From contig NZ_CP012266.1 in NCBI RefSeq assembly GCF_001277235.1, positions 1,798,001 to 1,862,000 on the forward strand: a stretch of 64,000 nt of DNA, in the 5' to 3' direction. This document shows, in pieces, positions 7,226 to 14,570 of this stretch (its first letter is position 1; each line of letters opens with the position of its first letter). The notes below the pieces were generated by a model. The model worked only from the letters and a program-made list of their open reading frames with translations, was not told the origin of the DNA and searched no databases. A program made the translations under genes and the position numbers. The stretch is from Cronobacter dublinensis subsp. dublinensis LMG 23823 (GTDB lineage: Bacteria > Pseudomonadota > Gammaproteobacteria > Enterobacterales > Enterobacteriaceae).

Positions 7226-8422
7226 TCAGCGAAGCTTATCTTCTGCCTCTTCCAGCACCGCCTGCGCATGCGCGCGGATCAGCGCTACGGGTGAGGTCAA
7301 TCCGGCGCGGGCGGCCGGAATTTCATCTGGCGTCAGGTGACAATAACCGCGTCCTGGCTGGAGCTCATGCGCCACGGCGGCTTCAAGCTGCGGGTGCTGT
7401 TCCAGGGCCGCTTCGAGCGGGCGGTAGTCGAGCGGCAAAAAACGTCCGTCATCGCGAAAACTGCGATACGGTGCCGCGAGCCCGGCGGCGGCAATATCCA
7501 GTGGCAGTCCGGGAACACGTGCGACGATAGCCGCCATATTGCCAAGCCGCGCGAGTGCGCAGGCCGCCCAGGCGCGATCGCAGTTGTCCGCGCGCTCCTC
7601 ATCCAGCAGCCCGCAGAGCGCGGCGATGGCCTCATCGGTAGCGTCGTTAATCTCGGCGATCAGTTTGCTGGCGAGCCAGCGATCGCCTGGCGCGTCGCCG
7701 CGTACCACCGCCGCGAGCGGGGCGACGGCAGGGCGCCCGATAGCTTTCAGCAGTTCTTCGTATCCTTCATACAGCGTGCCCCGCACGACACCGAGCGCCA
7801 GCGGCACCAGCTCGCTGAGCTGCTGGTCGAGGGGCAGCGCGGTCAGACGGCGGCGCTCTTTTTCGTCGGCGTCATAGTGCGGGAAATGGCGCAGCAGCTG
7901 CGCGCGGGTGAGGCTTAACGGGATAAGCTCTCCCGCTTCATCTTCGGCGATAATAATAAAATTTTTATCCACCACCCCTTCACGGATCAGCTGCTGGCGC
8001 GCTTTTTTAGCGGCCTTCGGAAAGCGGCGCATAAAGTACTCACAGGTTTTCTCCCACACGGAAAACGTGCCGTCGCGCGCCGCGAAATCACAGCAATCGA
8101 GCGCCAGGCGTTCGGCGTGCTCATCCGGTTCGATGTTGTAAGGCAGGTCCGCCGAAGACCAGCGCAGGCTCTCAGTCAGCGATTCTGTCGATGCGGTATC
8201 GCCCTGCGCCTGATATTCCGCCACGCGCCGCGCGAGGCTCTCCTCCGTACCCACCGCGATGCAGGGCCAGTAGATGACAGCCCCGTCGTCATAGAAAGCA
8301 TGGAAGGTGGCGCCGTACAGACGCTCCTGAGGGTGCTGTTGATGCACGTCGCGAACGGCCGCGACCATCATCGTGACGGCGGCGTCTTCAAGCGACTGCC
8401 AGTCGAAAGCCTGTTGTGCCAT
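7226..8422 (-). CDS. DUF4303-like protein with HEAT-type repeats, 398 aa
   Basis: Residues 1-150 (start MAQQAFDWQSLEDAAVTMM) resemble the DUF4303 type of small alpha/beta domain often linked to polymorphic toxin immunity: an N-terminal helix, HAFYDDGAVIYWPCIAVGT strands and a WSSADLPYN block. From about residue 200 on, regularly repeated amphipathic helices (LLKAIGRPAVAPLAAVVRG, LIAEINDATDEAIAALCGLL, RAWAACALARLGNMAAIV) are HEAT-like repeats that usually mediate protein contacts. No signal peptide. It ends just beyond the terminator of the neighbouring plus-strand gene. The domain name is by recollection of pattern; cellular role unknown. Confidence 0.65.
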   Translation of the reverse strand: MAQQAFDWQSLEDAAVTMMVAAVRDVHQQHPQERLYGATFHAFYDDGAVIYWPCIAVGTEESLARRVAEYQAQGDTASTESLTESLRWSSADLPYNIEPDEHAERLALDCCDFAARDGTFSVWEKTCEYFMRRFPKAAKKARQQLIREGVVDKNFIIIAEDEAGELIPLSLTRAQLLRHFPHYDADEKERRRLTALPLDQQLSELVPLALGVVRGTLYEGYEELLKAIGRPAVAPLAAVVRGDAPGDRWLASKLIAEINDATDEAIAALCGLLDEERADNCDRAWAACALARLGNMAAIVARVPGLPLDIAAAGLAAPYRSFRDDGRFLPLDYRPLEAALEQHPQLEAAVAHELQPGRGYCHLTPDEIPAARAGLTSPVALIRAHAQAVLEEAEDKLR

Positions 8423-8511
8423 GCGTTTTCCTTATCAGCGATGCAAAACCTGCCGCAGTCTATCAATACGCAAGCCGAAGGGTAAGCTGCGCAAACTCGG
8501 GGGGATCGCCA

Positions 8512-8534
8512 TAAAAAAGCGGCCCGAAGGCCGC
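8512..8534 (-). terminator. Intrinsic terminator of the VirK/YbjX gene
   Basis: GCGGCC-TTCG-GGCCGC stem on the minus strand followed by TTTTTTAT. Confidence 0.88.
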
Positions 8535-8541
8535 CTGAGCA

Positions 8542-9483
8542 TTACTGCGCGTTCAGTTCGCGCCACTGCTCCGCCAGCGAATCCAGCAGCTCGTAGCGCT
8601 TGCGGTATTCGGAGCGTTTTTTGCTGGCGACCTCTTCCAGCGGTTTGCGTGCGGCCACAAGCGGCAGGGCGAAATACCGCGCACCGCGACGTTCGCCGCC
8701 GATGGACTCCCAGAACTCATCGTAGCTTGCGAAGAAATGCCGCCCCTTGCTGAAGCGGTAGCGCAGCCCGCGGAATACGTGGCCGTCGTTGCTTACCGCC
8801 TCGAAGTGGGTCATGCCGAACTGTCCTGCCATCAGCCACAGCACTTCCATCAGCAGGCGTTTCGGGAAGACGCCGTAACAGGCTTTGGTGGCGTCGCGGA
8901 TGGCTTCGTGCGGCACGCTGCGGCGCGGGCCCTGCAGGCCGCCGATAGCAATGCCGTAGCCCGTGGCGTCGCGCACGACGCTGAAGGTGAGGCTTGCCAG
9001 CAGCACGTCATCGCAGTGCAGCCACAGCGTGCTTTCGCCTTCGCGCTCGGCTTTGTGGGCCGAAGAAATGCTGATGACGACCTGTTTGTCTTTCGCCGCC
9101 AGCTGAAACAGCGGCTGCGGGCGCGTGGCGCACAGCGCGTCAGCCAGACGCGGCGGGGCCTGTTCGCTGACAAACTGGTAGTGGTTGATGATAGCGCTGG
9201 CGCGCTCGCTGGCGCTCAGGCCGAGGCGCAAATAGAGGCGATGAATTTTACCCGGCAGCGTGTTCTGTACGCTCAGCAGTTGCTCAAAGCGCGGGTTGGC
9301 GGCCAGCGAACCCATAAAGCGCAGCGTGGCGGGCAGGTACAGGCAGCTGCGCAGCGCGAATTTAAGCCGATAGCTTTTTTTCGCCCATAACCCGCCTGGC
9401 ATCAGCGTGCCAGTAGAGAGGGCTTTCATAAGATCCATACCGCTGCGCGGGGTCCCGGCGGCGTGAGGGGTGATGACCGACAT
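8542..9483 (-). CDS. VirK/YbjX family protein (DUF535), 313 aa
   Basis: The family includes Shigella VirK and E. coli YbjX/Salmonella SomA, linked to envelope maintenance and peptide resistance; the biochemical activity is unknown. The long C-terminal region with GIAIGGLQGPRR, KACYGVFPKRLLMEVLWLMA, FRGLRYRFSKGRHFFASYDEFW and the closing RKRYELLDSL pattern is what identifies DUF535. Length near 310 is usual. No clear signal peptide is present. It is a single gene with its own terminator. The same family often occurs in several copies per genome, so orthology to ybjX itself is not claimed. Confidence 0.85.
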   Translation of the reverse strand: MSVITPHAAGTPRSGMDLMKALSTGTLMPGGLWAKKSYRLKFALRSCLYLPATLRFMGSLAANPRFEQLLSVQNTLPGKIHRLYLRLGLSASERASAIINHYQFVSEQAPPRLADALCATRPQPLFQLAAKDKQVVISISSAHKAEREGESTLWLHCDDVLLASLTFSVVRDATGYGIAIGGLQGPRRSVPHEAIRDATKACYGVFPKRLLMEVLWLMAGQFGMTHFEAVSNDGHVFRGLRYRFSKGRHFFASYDEFWESIGGERRGARYFALPLVAARKPLEEVASKKRSEYRKRYELLDSLAEQWRELNAQ

Positions 9484-9883
9484 AAGAAAAACCTTAAATA
9501 CGCGAATCGCCGAAGTATATCGACCTCGCGCGATGGGTTTCTAAACGGCACCTCAATACAGACTAATCAGGCGAATTCCAGGGGGGCGGCGCACGGGCAG
9601 GAAACATGTTTGCGGGTGCGGTACTGATGCGGGCAGGGCACTCGCGGTACGGCGTTTTGTGATGCTACAAGCCGCATGAGGCGCGCAGGCGGAGAGTGCC
9701 GGGAGGGTGATTCTGCGGGGCGTCACGAGCCCCACAGAAGCATAACGAAGGCGCGAAACGAAGAAAAAGAGAGATTCGCACGTAAATCGCACGATTTTTT
9801 GATCCAGAAATCTTTACATCGCGACATAAGAATGTTCTGATCTGGGCGTTTCTTTTACTGTATTGCGAACGCGGAAAGACCCC
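9484..9883. other. Intergenic stretch upstream of a small plus-strand gene
   Basis: No frame with a ribosome site. The right half is AT-rich (around 9790-9860) and could carry the promoter of the gene at 9884; the left half is GC-rich and without recognised elements. Confidence 0.4.
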
Positions 9884-10189
9884 ATGCAACAACTCAAGCC
9901 AGGCGCTCTCGCCATTATCATCGGCGCCCGTACCACCGCCGGACGGGGAAACATCGGTAAATCGGTTGAGCTCTTCAGCCTCTGTAAGCCAGGCGAGCGC
10001 TTTATTAACCCGGTCACGGGCTTTATGACCGAGCTGCCGCTGGCCTGCGCTCGCCCGCTATGGCTGGTGACGGGCGATGTTGTCGCCGCAGACGGACAGA
10101 CCGGTTTCGCGTTTGTTCGCGCCGAACATCTGATGCCGCTTGACGGCGAACTGCTGCCGCTCGAAGAGACGGCGCTGCTGCTCGATTAA
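9884..10189 (+). CDS. Small beta-rich protein of unknown function, 101 aa
   Basis: I start at the ATG of MQQLKPGALAIIIGAR, with GGAAAG a few bases upstream; a start seven codons earlier is weaker. The product has regularly spaced short hydrophobic strands (GALAIIIGAR, KSVELFSLCKPGE, RPLWLVTGDVVAADG, GFAFVRAEHLMPLD), reminiscent of SH3-like or KOW-like barrels, and no signal peptide or membrane span. I do not recognise the family. It converges on yeaO with 23 bases between the stops. Confidence 0.55.
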   Translation: MQQLKPGALAIIIGARTTAGRGNIGKSVELFSLCKPGERFINPVTGFMTELPLACARPLWLVTGDVVAADGQTGFAFVRAEHLMPLDGELLPLEETALLLD

Positions 10190-10212
10190 GACGTTTTACG
10201 CCCGCCCGCTGT

Positions 10213-10554
10213 TCACTCCCGTAGCCACGCCGCCAGCACCTGCGCGTGGTTCTGCTGCCTGTCTTTAGCGCCATACAGCAACGTCAGCGTGCCACCCTGG
10301 GCGATAGCCGCCAGCCGCGCGCCTTCGTCCTGTCGCGCGGCCAGCTCCTCACGGTAGCGCTCGCTGAAGTGGGCGAAGTCGATAACCTCGCTGTGTAATT
10401 CCTTGCGAAGCGCGGCTGAAGGTGCCAGCGTTTTGTTCCATTCGTCTAACGGCAGATCGGTTTTTTTGATGCCGCGCGGCCAGAGCCGGTCCACCAGTAC
10501 CCGGTAGCCGTCCTGCGCGTCCGGCTCGTCATAAACGCGTTTTAGCGTAATCAT
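10213..10554 (-). CDS. yeaO: YeaO, DUF488 family protein, 113 aa
   Basis: Two adjacent ATGs follow AGGAGG; the second gives the better spacing and the length of the family. The sequence ITLKRVYDEP, RVLVDRLWPRGIKKTDL, DEWNKTLAPS and LTLLYGAKD matches E. coli YeaO closely. DUF488 proteins are compact alpha/beta proteins of unknown function with a conserved RLWPRG motif. In E. coli yeaO lies next to yeaN; here a glutamine-amidotransferase-like gene has been inserted between them, divergently transcribed from yeaO. Confidence 0.92.
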   Translation of the reverse strand: MITLKRVYDEPDAQDGYRVLVDRLWPRGIKKTDLPLDEWNKTLAPSAALRKELHSEVIDFAHFSERYREELAARQDEGARLAAIAQGGTLTLLYGAKDRQQNHAQVLAAWLRE

Positions 10555-10759
10555 CATTGCCTCCTGCTTGTGGTTATCGCTGTGCGAATTATCCATCTGG
10601 CGCGCTGATGAGGCAAACCACAGGGCGCGATTGCCCGAGACGTCTCGCAAAATAGCGTGCATCTCCCCGCTGATTTTTAGTGTTGTTAGCGGGCGCGCAG
10701 ATCGGTATGCTGATGTTCCTTATGTTGTGCTCAATTCGTTCAGGCATAAGGAAACCCTC

Positions 10760-11467
10760 ATGGAACCCTCTCCACTCACGACCACACTGCGAATCGCGCT
10801 GGTTGGCGACTATCACGCCGACACTGTCGCGCACCAGGCTATCCCGCTCGCGATTGACGACGCCGCCGCCGTGCTGGAGCTTACCGCCGATTACGACTGG
10901 CTCCCGACCAAAGACATCGCCAGCGCGGAAGATCTGGTGGGCTATGACGCCATCTGGGTCGTTCCCGGCAGCCCCTATGAAAATGAAGACGGCGCGTTTA
11001 TCGCCATTCGTTACGCTCGTGAAAACGCCATCCCGTTTCTCGGCACCTGCGGCGGTTTCCAGCATGCCGTGATTGAATATGCCCGCAACGTCCTGGGCTG
11101 GGAAGACGCTGGCCACGGTGAAACGGCGCAGGGCGGCAGACTGGTGATTTCGCCGCTCAGCTGTTCGCTGGTGGAGCAAACCGGCGACGTGGAACTGCGC
11201 CCGCATACGCTTATCGCGCGCGCTTACGGGCGGCAGGAAATTAAAGAGGCGTATCGCTGTAACTTCGGCGTGTCGCCGGAATTCGTTGAGGCGCTGAGCG
11301 CGGACGCGCTGAAAGTGACCGGCTGGGATGACGACGGCGACGTGCGCGCGGTGGAGCTCACCACGCACCCGTTCTTTGTGGCGACGCTGTTCCAGCATGA
11401 GCGCGCCGCGCTCGACGGACGACCGGTGCCGCTGGTGCGTGAATTCCTGCGCGCCGCGCGTCGCTAA
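10760..11467 (+). CDS. CTP-synthase-like class I glutamine amidotransferase protein, 235 aa
   Basis: Starts at the ATG after ATAAGGAAACCCTC. It resembles the glutaminase half of CTP synthase without the synthetase half: RIALVGDYHAD, DAIWVVPGSPYENEDGA, and the nucleophile elbow GTCGGFQHA with Cys97. The usual catalytic His-Pro-Glu is represented by His203-Pro-Phe, so the triad Glu is missing at its normal place. Such stand-alone proteins are known as relatives of the CTP synthase C-terminal region and their substrate is unknown. With an altered triad it may bind rather than hydrolyse glutamine. It is not part of the E. coli order here. Confidence 0.75.
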   Translation: MEPSPLTTTLRIALVGDYHADTVAHQAIPLAIDDAAAVLELTADYDWLPTKDIASAEDLVGYDAIWVVPGSPYENEDGAFIAIRYARENAIPFLGTCGGFQHAVIEYARNVLGWEDAGHGETAQGGRLVISPLSCSLVEQTGDVELRPHTLIARAYGRQEIKEAYRCNFGVSPEFVEALSADALKVTGWDDDGDVRAVELTTHPFFVATLFQHERAALDGRPVPLVREFLRAARR

Positions 11468-11471
11468 ACCG

Positions 11472-12653
11472 CTAAGGCGCGCCGATTTCCCGTGCGCGCC
11501 CGGCAAACCCGCCCGCGACGGCCATCACGACCGCCAGCGCGGCGCATGCCAGCAGCGGCAGGCTCCAGCTCTGTAACAGATCGTGGAGTCTGCCGATTAC
11601 CGGAGGCCCGCATGCCGCCAGCAGATACCCCACCGACTGCGCCATACCGGAAAGCGCCGCCGCCTGATGCGCGGAGCTGGCGCGCAGGCCAATAAACGTC
11701 AGGCCGAGGATCATCGTAGCACCCGAACCGAAGCCGAAAATCACCACCCACCACGCCGCCTGCGCAGGAAAGAGCCAAAGCCCAACTGGGCTTAGCGCAC
11801 AGAGCAGCGCCGTCAGGACGGCAATCGCGCGCTGATCCCGCAGTTTTGCCAGCAACAGCGGCACCGCAATGCCCGGCACGGCAGTGGCGAGCTGCATCAG
11901 GCCGTGCAGCGACCCCGCCTGCGCCTCGCTATAGCCGCTGCTTATCAGAATCGACGGCAGCCAGCCGATGACGATGTAATAAATGAGCGAGTTGACGCCG
12001 AGAAACAGCGTCACCTGCCAGGCGAGCGCTGAGCGCCAGATGCCGCGGCTTTGTCGCGCCGCGCCGCCGATGGCGTCACCGCGATGCGCGCGCAGCTGTG
12101 GGAGCCAGAGCAGCAGCGCCAGCATCGGAAAGACCATCAGCGCCAGCAGCGCGCCGCGCCAGCCGCCGCTTGCAGCCGCGACCGGCACCACCAGCGCCGA
12201 GCCCGCGGCCGCCGCAAGTCCCATCGTCAGGGAATAAGCGCCGGTGAGTTTCGCCACCTGGCCTGGAAAATCGCGCTTGATCATGCCAGGTAGCAGGACG
12301 TTGCCAAAAGCGATGCCGCAGCCGATAAGCGCGGTGCCCGCGAACAGCGCCGCCGCGCCGCCCGACGAGCGCAGGGCGATACCGGCGCAAATAAACAGCA
12401 GCGCGCCGCAAAGGCTGCGCTCCATGCCAAAGCGCCGCGCGCTACCGGCCGCCAGCGGCGATACCAGCGCGAAGGCGAGCAGCGGCAGCGTGGTGAGAAG
12501 CCCGGTCGCCGCGGTTGAGAGCGTGAAGTCGAGGCGAATGGCGTCCAGCAGCGGCGCGGTGCCGGTGAACGTGACGCGCAGCGTGGTGGCAATGGTCAGA
12601 AGTCCTGCCAGCAGCAGCCAGCCGCCCCGACGATCGGAGGTCAGGTGAGTCAT
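11472..12653 (-). CDS. yeaN: MFS transporter of the CynX/NimT family, 393 aa
   Basis: Twelve predicted membrane spans fill the protein; conserved blocks include GTAPLLDAIRLDF, the long SLTMGLAAAAGSAL helix and LHGLMQLATAVPGIAVPLL. The E. coli ortholog NimT (YeaN) exports 2-nitroimidazole under control of the neighbouring AraC-type regulator NimR (YeaM). Start at MTHLTSDRRGG with AAGGA four bases upstream. No regulator gene accompanies it here: yeaL follows directly, so regulation must differ. The stop lies four bases from the stop of the convergent amidotransferase gene. Substrate is inferred only from orthology. Confidence 0.88.
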   Translation of the reverse strand: MTHLTSDRRGGWLLLAGLLTIATTLRVTFTGTAPLLDAIRLDFTLSTAATGLLTTLPLLAFALVSPLAAGSARRFGMERSLCGALLFICAGIALRSSGGAAALFAGTALIGCGIAFGNVLLPGMIKRDFPGQVAKLTGAYSLTMGLAAAAGSALVVPVAAASGGWRGALLALMVFPMLALLLWLPQLRAHRGDAIGGAARQSRGIWRSALAWQVTLFLGVNSLIYYIVIGWLPSILISSGYSEAQAGSLHGLMQLATAVPGIAVPLLLAKLRDQRAIAVLTALLCALSPVGLWLFPAQAAWWVVIFGFGSGATMILGLTFIGLRASSAHQAAALSGMAQSVGYLLAACGPPVIGRLHDLLQSWSLPLLACAALAVVMAVAGGFAGRAREIGAP

Positions 12654-12728
12654 AAAATCCTTATGGACGCGCGGCGGTGTGACGACGCGCGAAAACAGCA
12701 AATGAAAAGCACAGGGTAAAACACATGG

Positions 12729-13181
12729 CTACTGGCGGCCAATCAGCAGCGACACCAGGCCCGCGGCAATCAGCGGCCCGACCGGCACGCCGCGAAAAAG
12801 CGCCACGCCGAGCACGGTGCCGACCAGAAGACCCGCCACAATCGACGGCTGGCTGCCCATCAGCGCCACGCCCTTGCCGCCAAGCAAGGAGACAAAAATG
12901 CCGACTGCGATAGCCACCAGCGATTTCCAGTTCAGGAAAGCGTGAAACAGCGTGGAGGTGGGCAGGGTGCCGCTGGCGATGGGCGCCATCACGCTGATAG
13001 TCAGAATAATGATGCCGACGGTGACGCCCTGTTTTTCCACCCACGGAAACCACGCGCTGAGCGGCGTCATCCGGATAACAATCAGCACCAGCACCAGCAC
13101 CGAGACCGTTACCGCCATGTTGTGGCTGACAAACCCTAGCCCGGCCAGCGCCAGCAGGATAAGCAGCGTGATATCGAACAT
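12729..13181 (-). CDS. yeaL: YeaL, UPF0756/DUF441 inner-membrane protein, 150 aa
   Basis: Starts at MFDITLLILLALAGLGF after AAGGAGCTTTCG-like sequence upstream (AGGAGC region). Four to five hydrophobic spans: 1-20, 25-40, 50-70 (GIIILTISVMAPIASG) and 110-148. The motifs SVMAPIASGTLP, FLNWKSLVAIAVGI and VGTVLGVALFRGVPVGPLIAAG are nearly identical to those of E. coli YeaL. No function is established for the family. It is divergent from yoaI, with about 115 bases for both promoters, and may read on into yeaN. Confidence 0.93.
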   Translation of the reverse strand: MFDITLLILLALAGLGFVSHNMAVTVSVLVLVLIVIRMTPLSAWFPWVEKQGVTVGIIILTISVMAPIASGTLPTSTLFHAFLNWKSLVAIAVGIFVSLLGGKGVALMGSQPSIVAGLLVGTVLGVALFRGVPVGPLIAAGLVSLLIGRQ

Positions 13182-13296
13182 CGAAAGCTCCTTGTCAGAA
13201 AAGAACTGCACCGGACCGTTGTCATTATTTTGCAATCAAAAGCCGGTAACAGTGAATGCAGCATCCCCCGATGACGACGTAAGACCCGGAGAAACG

Positions 13297-13401
13297 ATGA
13301 ACGATCTGCTGTCGCCCGACGCGCTCTGGATAACGACCTTCTTTTTCGCCACCGCCGCCACGCTGATTATTGCGGTGCGGTTTCTTGAGAAGCGCTGGTA
13401 G
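13297..13401 (+). CDS. yoaI: YoaI-like single-span microprotein, 34 aa
   Basis: ATG preceded by CCGGAGAAACG. The translation MNDLLSPDALWITTFFFATA continues into TLIIAVRFLEKRW: a short polar head, one membrane span and a basic end. E. coli YoaI is also 34 residues, begins MND, has the same hydrophobic layout and lies at the same place between yeaL and yeaK. In E. coli it is linked to PhoR/PhoB signalling. Its last 35 bases overlap the 3' end of yeaK on the other strand. Confidence 0.8.
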   Translation: MNDLLSPDALWITTFFFATAATLIIAVRFLEKRW

Positions 13402-13891
13402 ACGCCGCGCGGTGAAACGCAATCTGCGTGGGTTTCGCCAGACGCAGATAGTCAGCGGTGTCCATGATAATCGATTTTTCGAGCAGACCGGCGTTAAACG
13501 CGATTTCATCGTGACGCTCGAAAAGCAGCGGGTCGGCGACGAGCCGGAGCGAGGGGTGAAAACTGAACGGCGGGATAGCTCCGAAGACGCAGCGGGTGAG
13601 TTCATCGACTTCCGCCGGGCTCGCGAGCGACGCTTTCGTGCCGCCAAGATGCTGCGCCAGCAGTGACAGGTCGGCCTGGAGGTCCGCCCCCAGTACCGCC
13701 GACACAACCTGTTTGACGCCGTTGCCCTTCACCTTACAGACCAGCGCTTTGGCGCCCTGACTGAGTTGCGTGCCGCGAATTTCTGACACTGCCTCGCATT
13801 TGCCCATCGCTTCATGTTCCATTACGCGAAACCGCGCCTGGCCCGCGGTCAGTAAATCCACCAGTTGCTGGTGAATATCTATACCTTTCAT
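13367..13891 (-). CDS. yeaK: YeaK, aminoacyl-tRNA editing (deacylase) protein of the YbaK family, 174 aa
   Basis: A free-standing editing domain that hydrolyses misacylated tRNA, reported for E. coli YeaK to include Ser-tRNA species. Starts at MKGIDIHQQLVDLL with GAGGCGAGACAG upstream. Family features are GTQLSQGAKALVCKV with the functionally important Lys, the GGTKASLASPAEV block and GAIPPFSFHPSL. It is a few residues longer at the C-terminus than the E. coli protein (tail ASTSASQETAPQ), and that tail is the part overlapping yoaI on the opposite strand, so the extension and the overlap probably arose together. Confidence 0.92.
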   Translation of the reverse strand: MKGIDIHQQLVDLLTAGQARFRVMEHEAMGKCEAVSEIRGTQLSQGAKALVCKVKGNGVKQVVSAVLGADLQADLSLLAQHLGGTKASLASPAEVDELTRCVFGAIPPFSFHPSLRLVADPLLFERHDEIAFNAGLLEKSIIMDTADYLRLAKPTQIAFHRAASTSASQETAPQ

Positions 13892-14342
13892 CTGTCTCGC
13901 CTCGTTTATATCGTGAACTTTCCACCATACTGACGCTTCGCTTATTTTGCAACGCAGGAAATTTACACAAAATAAACTCAAGGGAAATAAACCACCTGAC
14001 GCAGATATACGAAAAAGATTCAGTGTTGTCGTTTGGCTTACTTTGCAAAGGTGTATTAAGGTCATAAGAGTGCCTTATGAATGCAGCGGTCGTAATAAAG
14101 CGGATAATGATTATTCGCATGGCGGCTAAATAAGCACTATGCCGTGACGAGGCGAATCAGTTTCTCAATCGGGGCGCAGGCGGGAATAACCCAGATTGCG
14201 CGACGTTTGCGAAAGAAAATGCAAGGAGGCGCGCCCTGTTCGGTGAGCGTAATGCTGTCTTCGACAGGCGAAGTGATTTTAACAGTGCTTTTACTGTAGT
14301 AACGTTTTTTCTGGTAACACAAACCCAAACCCGGAGGTTGTT
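13892..14342. other. Intergenic stretch between yeaK and the KGG stress gene
   Basis: AT-rich from about 13910 to 14130, consistent with the yeaK promoter and the start of a divergent promoter. The nearest part to the next gene contains TTTTACTGTAGTAACG, plausibly promoter sequence. Open frames here lack ribosome sites. Confidence 0.4.
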
Positions 14343-14516
14343 ATGGCAGAACATCGTGGTGGTTCCGGCAATTTTGCCGAAGATCGTGAAAAAGCATCTG
14401 AAGCGGGTAAAAAAGGCGGGCAGCAGAGCGGCGGGAATTTTAAAAATGACCCGGAGCGTGCTTCCGAAGCAGGTAAAAAAGGCGGCCAGAACAGCCACAG
14501 CGGTGGACGTAAATAG
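14343..14516 (+). CDS. KGG-repeat general stress protein (YciG/YmdF/Con-10 type), 57 aa
   Basis: ATG eight bases after a CCGGAGG ribosome site. The small glycine- and charge-rich protein contains two copies of a unit ending EAGKKGGQ (NFAEDREKASEAGKKGGQ and NFKNDPERASEAGKKGGQ), the hallmark of the KGG or stress-induced bacterial acidophilic repeat. E. coli relatives YciG, YmdF and YjdJ-type genes belong to the RpoS response, and YciG influences flagellar motility. The protein is likely disordered and hydrophilic, like plant LEA proteins. Its position before yeaK is not that of any E. coli paralog. An intrinsic terminator follows. Confidence 0.85.
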   Translation: MAEHRGGSGNFAEDREKASEAGKKGGQQSGGNFKNDPERASEAGKKGGQNSHSGGRK

Positions 14517-14543
14517 TTTCGCTTGCTGAATTTATCTGTGATA

Positions 14544-14570
14544 CAGCAGCCTCAGGGCTGCTGTTTTATT
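14544..14570 (+). terminator. Intrinsic terminator after the KGG stress gene
   Basis: CAGCAGCC-TCA-GGGCTGCTG stem followed by TTTTATTTT; it abuts the stop of the convergent phosphodiesterase gene. Confidence 0.85.

Noticed and set aside
14137..14498. Minus-strand frames across the KGG stress gene
   Set aside because: They are reverse-strand shadows of a recognised gene with a strong ribosome site.
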